Positions 59,360 through 64,000 of a DNA stretch of 64,000 bases are shown here, piece by piece. Source of the stretch: Gammaproteobacteria bacterium Gsub (GTDB lineage: Bacteria > Pseudomonadota > Gammaproteobacteria > PS1 > Pseudothioglobaceae). The position numbers and the translations under genes were made by a program. The DNA is taken from positions 1 to 64,000 of the forward strand of contig JYIN01000002.1 in assembly GCA_002007405.1 (NCBI GenBank), given 5' to 3'. How positions within the stretch are numbered: the first letter of the stretch is position 1; each line of letters begins with the position of its first letter. The notes under the pieces were generated by a model. The model did not search any database, was not told the origin of the DNA, and saw only the letters and a list, made by a program, of their open reading frames with translations.

Positions 59360-59513
59360 TGTTCAAAATTTCCTTTATTTATAATAGGGTTTTTTTACAT
59401 AATTGTGATGATTAGTAAAATAGGGGGGTTACTAACTTAGCATTTTTTTAAAATCCTAATACTTTGGCGCTTGAATATACACTATATAAAAAACAAATAC
59501 TAATAAATCAATT

Positions 59514-60440
59514 TTAGAATTTAGTGCGTTGTGCCACTCGCAAAATGGCACTTCTTGAGCGTTTGTTATGTTGTAATTCCTCCTTGCTAGCAAAATATTT
59601 GCCTAAGTTTTTAAATTTTGTTTTTTGTGTGTCTTGGACAATCGGCAAGCCTTTGGGTAGGGGGCTTGGTTTGGTGTGTTTTTGAATGAATTGTTTCACT
59701 ACCCGATCTTCAATGGAGTGAAAACTAAGCACACACAATCGCCCCTTGGGTGCTAATATGGACGGGGTTTGTGCTAATACTTCGCTGAGTTGTGTGATTT
59801 CTTGATTGATAAAAATTCTAATTGCTTGAAATGAGCGTGTTGCTGGGTGTTTGTTTTTTGATTTAACCACTTTAGAGATAATATTGGCAAGTTGCAAAGT
59901 GGTTTTAATGGTTTGAGTTTTTTGGTATTTTTTAATGGCACGGGCAATAGATCGGCTTTTTTTCTCTTCACCAAACTTATAAATTACATTAGCAATTTCT
60001 GCCTCGTCAGCACAAGCTAGCCATTGGAGTGCGCTTATGCCAGTGGTTTGATTCATGCGCATGTCAAGGGCTGCATTTTTATTAAAACTAAAGCCACGCT
60101 CAGGATTGTCTAATTGTGGTGAAGAAACACCTAAATCCATCAAAATACCGTTAATTTTCCCGCATAAATTTCGCTCATCTAAAAGTGTTTTTAGATTGGA
60201 AAAAGCGCTATGAATCAGCTCTAATCGGCTGTCTTCAAAATTTTTTTTAGCATCATTGATTGCACTTATGTCTTGGTCAAGAGCAATTAGCCTGCCGCCA
60301 CTGTTTAGTTTTTCAAGTATTTTTTGAGCATGACCACCCCATCCAAAAGTTGCGTCAATATAGGTGCCATCGGGGTCTATATTCAGCGCCTGAATTGACT
60401 CATTTAACATCACAGATTGATGGTATTTATAAATTTTCAT
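59514..60440 (-). CDS. rsmH: 16S rRNA m4C1402 methyltransferase RsmH (MraW)
   Basis: A 308-residue SAM-dependent enzyme methylating C1402 in 16S rRNA. HQSVMLNESIQAL, DATFGWGGHA, GILMDLGVSSPQLD, RGFSFNKNAALDMRM and the C-terminal NKRSRSAILRVA are signatures. It normally heads the division gene cluster before ftsL. No mraZ lies upstream; the next gene, opdA, is divergent. Confidence 0.97.
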   Translation of the reverse strand: MKIYKYHQSVMLNESIQALNIDPDGTYIDATFGWGGHAQKILEKLNSGGRLIALDQDISAINDAKKNFEDSRLELIHSAFSNLKTLLDERNLCGKINGILMDLGVSSPQLDNPERGFSFNKNAALDMRMNQTTGISALQWLACADEAEIANVIYKFGEEKKSRSIARAIKKYQKTQTIKTTLQLANIISKVVKSKNKHPATRSFQAIRIFINQEITQLSEVLAQTPSILAPKGRLCVLSFHSIEDRVVKQFIQKHTKPSPLPKGLPIVQDTQKTKFKNLGKYFASKEELQHNKRSRSAILRVAQRTKF

Positions 60441-60524
60441 AAGATTGGATATTTTATTTTTTTTTAAAGAACAAGGTGGGTAAAATTTGCTTTTTTAAAA
60501 TCAGTAGAAATTTACCTACGAATT

Positions 60525-62435
60525 ATGCAACCAAATTTTAAACCCACTCAGATTGTTAAAAGCATTCAAAATTTGAGCAAACAAGGCTTAAAAATTGTTG
60601 CTCAAGCGAGTTCTGGCAAGGATTGGGACAGTGTAGTTAAGCCTTTAGATAAGATGGAATTTAAACTAAGGCAACATATCAGCATCAATTCGCATTTAAA
60701 TGCAGTGGCATTTGATGAAAAATTTAATTTAGAATATGAAAAAACCCTCCCATTGATTAGCAATTTTTACTCTGAGATTGGCAGTAATCAAGCCCTATAC
60801 AAAGCATACAAAAATCTTAAAAATACCAATTTAGATAAGCAACAACACCATATTGTTACAAATACTATAAAAGATTTTGAGCTCTCAGGGGTTGGCTTAG
60901 AGGGTAAAAAATCAATGCGTTTTAAAGCCATTCAAGAAAGATTAAGTTTGCTTGGTAATGCGTTTTCTAAAAACGCTTTAAAAGCCACCAACGAATGGAA
61001 AAAAACCGTTAGTAAAGACCAACTGCACGGTTATGGTAAAAATGAATTGGCAAAAATTAAAACCAAAAAAGGGTATCAACTGAATCTGCAACTCCCTGTA
61101 TATATGGATGTTATGACTTATGCTGATAATCGTGGATTAAGAGAAGAGATTTACAAAGCCTATATTTCGCGTGCCTGTGATGTGGGCATTACTGCTACCA
61201 AGTTTGACAATAAGGCGATTATGGATGAGATTTTGTCTTTACGGGCAGAAATGGCAAAAATTTTGGGCTTTGATAATTATGCACAGTTTTCTGTTGAATC
61301 TAAGATGGTGGAATCACCTGCACAAATTATTGCCTTTTTGCAAGATTTAGTAGCGCATTCAAAACCTCAAGCACAAAGAGAATTAGATGAATTAAAGGCT
61401 TTTGCAGGTATTGAATTGATGCCTTGGGATTTAAATTATTATTCTGAGAAACTCAGAGCACAAAAATTTGGCTTTAAAAAATCAGATTTAGCCGCCTATT
61501 TTCCAGAAAATCAAGTATTAAAAGGTTTGTTTGCCACCATTGAGAATCTTTATCAGATTCATATCAAAGAACTTTTAGAAAAAACTTATCATCCAGATGT
61601 TAAGGTTTTAGAAATTAGTGATGATAAGGGTTTAGTAGGGCGTATTTATTTAGATATCTATGCACGCACAGGCAAACGAGATGGTGCTTGGATGGCAGAT
61701 TATCAGCCGTTGATGGGCAAACACAAGCCCGTTGCTTTTTTGGTGTGTAATCTTAATTCGCCTACCAATGACACGCCTGCTTTATTTGAGTTTGATGAGA
61801 TTGTAACCTTGTTTCATGAATTTGGTCATGCACTTCACCATCTATTAACTAAGGTGCAATACCCAAGTGCGGCTGGTATCTCGGGAGTGCCATGGGACGG
61901 TGTTGAATTGCCCAGCCAATATATGGAATTTTTTTGTTATGAATATGGGGTGGTCAAACAATTATCCAAACACTGGGAGACGGGAGAGTCTATCCCAGAT
62001 AATTTATACCAAAAACTTATTGATGCTAAAAATTTTCAATCTGCACTAGGGTTATTACGCCAATGCGAATTTTCATTATGGGACATTAAAACCCATTCTT
62101 CTCATCAAGATACTTATCAAATATTAGATACAGTTAGGGAAGAAACTGCACTGCTACCCAGTATTAGCGAAAACCGTTTTTTAAATACCTTTGGGCATAT
62201 TTTTGACGGTGGCTATGCTGCGGGATATTTTAGTTATAAATGGGCAGAAGTCTTGGCTGCCGATGCTTATTATTATGTACAATCGGACGGCGGTATTGGC
62301 TCTACTGCTGCCAATGATTTTATGCGCCATATTTTGCACACGGGGGGCAGTTTAGATTTTATGCAACAATATATTAAATTTAGAGGGAAAAAACCAACAA
62401 TCCAGGCTTTGCTACATTCAAACGGTATAAAATAG
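60525..62435 (+). CDS. prlC: Oligopeptidase A (M3 metallopeptidase)
   Basis: A 636-residue cytosolic zinc peptidase degrading short peptides, including cleaved signal peptides. The zinc-binding HEFGH motif lies in FHEFGHALHH (about residue 430). GVPWDGVELPSQYMEFF and FDGGYAAGYFSYKWAEV are further family signatures. It is slightly shorter than the 680-residue E. coli protein. It is divergent from mraW with an 84-bp gap. Confidence 0.95.
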   Translation: MQPNFKPTQIVKSIQNLSKQGLKIVAQASSGKDWDSVVKPLDKMEFKLRQHISINSHLNAVAFDEKFNLEYEKTLPLISNFYSEIGSNQALYKAYKNLKNTNLDKQQHHIVTNTIKDFELSGVGLEGKKSMRFKAIQERLSLLGNAFSKNALKATNEWKKTVSKDQLHGYGKNELAKIKTKKGYQLNLQLPVYMDVMTYADNRGLREEIYKAYISRACDVGITATKFDNKAIMDEILSLRAEMAKILGFDNYAQFSVESKMVESPAQIIAFLQDLVAHSKPQAQRELDELKAFAGIELMPWDLNYYSEKLRAQKFGFKKSDLAAYFPENQVLKGLFATIENLYQIHIKELLEKTYHPDVKVLEISDDKGLVGRIYLDIYARTGKRDGAWMADYQPLMGKHKPVAFLVCNLNSPTNDTPALFEFDEIVTLFHEFGHALHHLLTKVQYPSAAGISGVPWDGVELPSQYMEFFCYEYGVVKQLSKHWETGESIPDNLYQKLIDAKNFQSALGLLRQCEFSLWDIKTHSSHQDTYQILDTVREETALLPSISENRFLNTFGHIFDGGYAAGYFSYKWAEVLAADAYYYVQSDGGIGSTAANDFMRHILHTGGSLDFMQQYIKFRGKKPTIQALLHSNGIK

Positions 62436-62457
62436 ACTTGTTTGTAAAAATTTAACA

Positions 62458-62643
62458 ATGAAAACAATCATCAAATTTTTTTTGATTCTATTAGTTATAT
62501 TGGCGTTAATTGGTGGCGCAGTTGAATTTGAATCAACAGATGATAATTGGCGTTTTCTTATTGAAAAAGAAGCAGTGCTTAATAGTGTTCAAAATGGGGT
62601 GATGAAAATTTATGATTTTATTGTTGAATTATTTAATGATTAA
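62458..62643 (+). CDS. Small single-span membrane protein, unknown function
   Basis: A 61-residue protein with one hydrophobic N-terminal segment (FFLILLVILALIGGAVEF) and an amphipathic, acidic tail. It starts 22 bp after prlC and ends 4 bp before the fabF stop on the other strand. No family was recognised; co-expression with prlC is likely. Confidence 0.6.
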   Translation: MKTIIKFFLILLVILALIGGAVEFESTDDNWRFLIEKEAVLNSVQNGVMKIYDFIVELFND

Positions 62644-62647
62644 TTTT

Positions 62648-63886
62648 TTAAACCTTAGCCAGTAGAATCGTACCATTAGTGCCACCGAACCCAAAAGAGT
62701 TTGAAATCGCATAATTGATATTTATCTCTTTGGCTTCGTTTGCAGCATAATCTAAGTCACACAGTGGGTCTTGGTTAAAAATATTAATGGTGGGGGGCGC
62801 TACTTGGTCGCAGATTGCTAAGGCAGTAAAAATAAGCTCAATACCGCCAGCGGCTCCCAACAGATGACCCGTCATTGATTTGGTAGAACTCATAACAATA
62901 TTATAAGCATGTTTGCCCAGTGCTGATTTGACGGCATCAGTTTCTGCTTGGTCGCCTGCTGGTGTTGAAGTACCGTGGGCATTGCTATAATCAATTTGAT
63001 TGGTGTTGATAGCAGAATTTTTAATCGCATTTTCCATACATCTAGCAGCACCGTTGCCGCCTTTAGAGGGTAGGGTTATATGGTAAGCGTCGGCACTCAT
63101 GCCGTAGCCTAAAACCTCGGCGTAAATTTTTGCCCCACGCGCTTTAGCGTGTTCGTATTCTTCTAAAACAACCACACCAGCGCCGTCACTAAGCACAAAG
63201 CCATCTCGGTCTCTATCCCACGGACGAGAGGCAGTTTTTGGATCATCATTACGAGTAGAAAGGGCGCGTGCCGCGGCAAAACCGCCTAAGCCACAATCAG
63301 TGGTTGACATCTCTGCACCACCTGCTACCATAACATCACAATCACCATATTCAATTAAACGCGAGGCGTCTCCAATATTATGCGTCCCTGTCGTGCAAGC
63401 GGTAACAATGGCAAAATTAGGACCTTTCATACCATATTTGATAGAAAGATTACCTGAGATCATATTGATAATAGAAGAGGGCACAAAGAAAGGGGAGATG
63501 CGTTTGGCGCCTTTGTCTCTAAAAAGGTTGGTGGTGCGTTCAATCGTGCTTAAACCACCAATGCCGGCACCAATAGCGATACCGATACGATGAGCATTGG
63601 CTTCGCTAACTTCAATGCCACTGTCTTCAATGGCTTGAATGCCAGCTGCCATACCATAATGAATAAAAATATCCATTTTTTTAGCATCTTTAGATTTAAT
63701 ATAATCGGTAATTTCAAAGTCTTTCACTGAGCCACCAAAAGTTACTGATTGACCCTTGGTTTCTATGTTGGTGAGCGGGGCAATGCCTGAGCGCCCTTTG
63801 AGGATATTTTCCCAAGATTCTTGAACACTCAAACCCACTGGAGAAACCATCCCCAGCCCAGTGATTACAACTCTTCTTTTGCCCAT
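62648..63886 (-). CDS. fabF: 3-oxoacyl-[acyl-carrier-protein] synthase II
   Basis: A 412-residue condensing enzyme of fatty-acid elongation. The active-site Cys is in TACTTGTHNIGDA, with catalytic His residues in NAHGTSTPAGD and STKSMTGHLLGAAGG. The C-terminus has SFGFGGTNGTILL. It follows acpP, as in most Gammaproteobacteria, with a terminator-like hairpin between them. Confidence 0.97.
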   Translation of the reverse strand: MGKRRVVITGLGMVSPVGLSVQESWENILKGRSGIAPLTNIETKGQSVTFGGSVKDFEITDYIKSKDAKKMDIFIHYGMAAGIQAIEDSGIEVSEANAHRIGIAIGAGIGGLSTIERTTNLFRDKGAKRISPFFVPSSIINMISGNLSIKYGMKGPNFAIVTACTTGTHNIGDASRLIEYGDCDVMVAGGAEMSTTDCGLGGFAAARALSTRNDDPKTASRPWDRDRDGFVLSDGAGVVVLEEYEHAKARGAKIYAEVLGYGMSADAYHITLPSKGGNGAARCMENAIKNSAINTNQIDYSNAHGTSTPAGDQAETDAVKSALGKHAYNIVMSSTKSMTGHLLGAAGGIELIFTALAICDQVAPPTINIFNQDPLCDLDYAANEAKEININYAISNSFGFGGTNGTILLAKV

Positions 63887-63904
63887 AAATATTTTTAAAA
63901 TAAG

Positions 63905-63937
63905 AAAAAGGCGCTTAATTCATAGAAAAAGCGCCTT
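63905..63937 (-). terminator. Hairpin between acpP and fabF
   Basis: A nine-base-pair stem AAGGCGCTT/AAGCGCCTT with a short loop, followed on the minus strand by TTTTT. It probably attenuates transcription so that acpP is made in excess over fabF. Confidence 0.75.
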
Positions 63938-63969
63938 ACAATTATGAAAAGGTCTCTAATAAACGAAAA

Positions 63970-64000
63970 CTACAAATTGCTATTAACATAATCAATAGCT
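63970..64000 (-). CDS. acpP: Acyl carrier protein (3' end only)
   Basis: The last codons before TAG 63972-63970 read AIDYVNSNL on the minus strand, the usual acyl carrier protein C-terminus. The rest lies beyond the window. The position before fabF supports the call. Confidence 0.8.
   Translation of the reverse strand, partial: AIDYVNSNL

Overview
The window reads as chromosomal DNA of a chemoautotrophic, sulfur-oxidising gammaproteobacterium close to the SUP05/Thioglobus group, most plausibly a thiotrophic mussel (Bathymodiolus-type) symbiont. The grounds are AT-rich DNA, gammaproteobacterial housekeeping neighbourhoods (rpsF-rpsR-rplI-dnaB, the mraW-ftsL-ftsI cell-division order, acpP-fabF), and a form I RuBisCO operon (cbbR/cbbL-cbbS-cbbQ-cbbO) of the type described for these symbionts. 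The assignment is an inference from gene content; no 16S or other decisive marker lies in the window.

Layout. 1-10686 is the 3' part of one giant secreted-type gene: five beta-propellers made of about 150-bp FG-GAP/VCBS blades (7+7+7+6+7 = 34 blades), alternating with Ig-like and PKD-like modules. 10723-21420 is housekeeping: waaA (minus), then obg-proB-folK-panB-panC-nfuA-thiL, dksA (minus), a CbbY-like phosphatase overlapping ilvA, and icd. 21599-23460 holds two tandem low-complexity exported repeat proteins (possible sulfur-globule or other structural proteins) with strong individual promoters, plus a small secreted protein. 23518-25112 holds a calcium-binding-type lipoprotein and a membrane-anchored LuxR-type regulator. 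25372-27954 is rpsF-rpsR-rplI-dnaB (minus). 28071-31324 is mtgA, tsaB and a ccmC-D-E-G cytochrome c maturation cluster without ccmF. 31551-32406 is a methyltransferase split by a frameshift. 32608-35003 is argJ-purU and a pterin dehydratase.

35168-45469 is the Calvin-cycle locus. cbbR is divergent from cbbL-cbbS; then come a small unknown gene, a frameshifted ORF6N-type (phage-like) gene and cbbQ. A complete PLD-nuclease restriction-modification cassette (methyltransferase, BfiI-like endonuclease, second methyltransferase) follows, and only then cbbO and another small unknown gene. CbbQ and CbbO act as one RuBisCO-activase complex, so the restriction cassette splits a functional pair while keeping the same direction.

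45480-49641 holds prfB (without the programmed frameshift), rpsO, a lipid A acyltransferase homologue lacking the usual acidic catalytic residue, and dnaG. 49661-60440 is a mraW-ftsL-ftsI cell-division cluster interrupted between mraW and ftsL by an eight-kilobase type I restriction system: hsdM, a HEPN-type (HI0074-like) protein, an HsdS carrying an N-terminal MNT nucleotidyltransferase domain, a Fic protein and hsdR. In that system the HEPN RX4HXY motif reads RX4YXY, and fic-hsdR has its own candidate promoter with a pair of direct repeats. 60525-64000 holds oligopeptidase A, a tiny membrane protein, fabF and the last codons of acpP.

The strongest candidate for an undescribed system is the type I restriction locus with a HEPN-MNT pair in which the MNT domain is fused to the specificity subunit, placed upstream of essential division genes. 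Two restriction cassettes lodged inside two core operons is itself unusual. No tRNA, rRNA, CRISPR array or intact transposase was recognised, and no gene-free stretch exceeds 300 bases.
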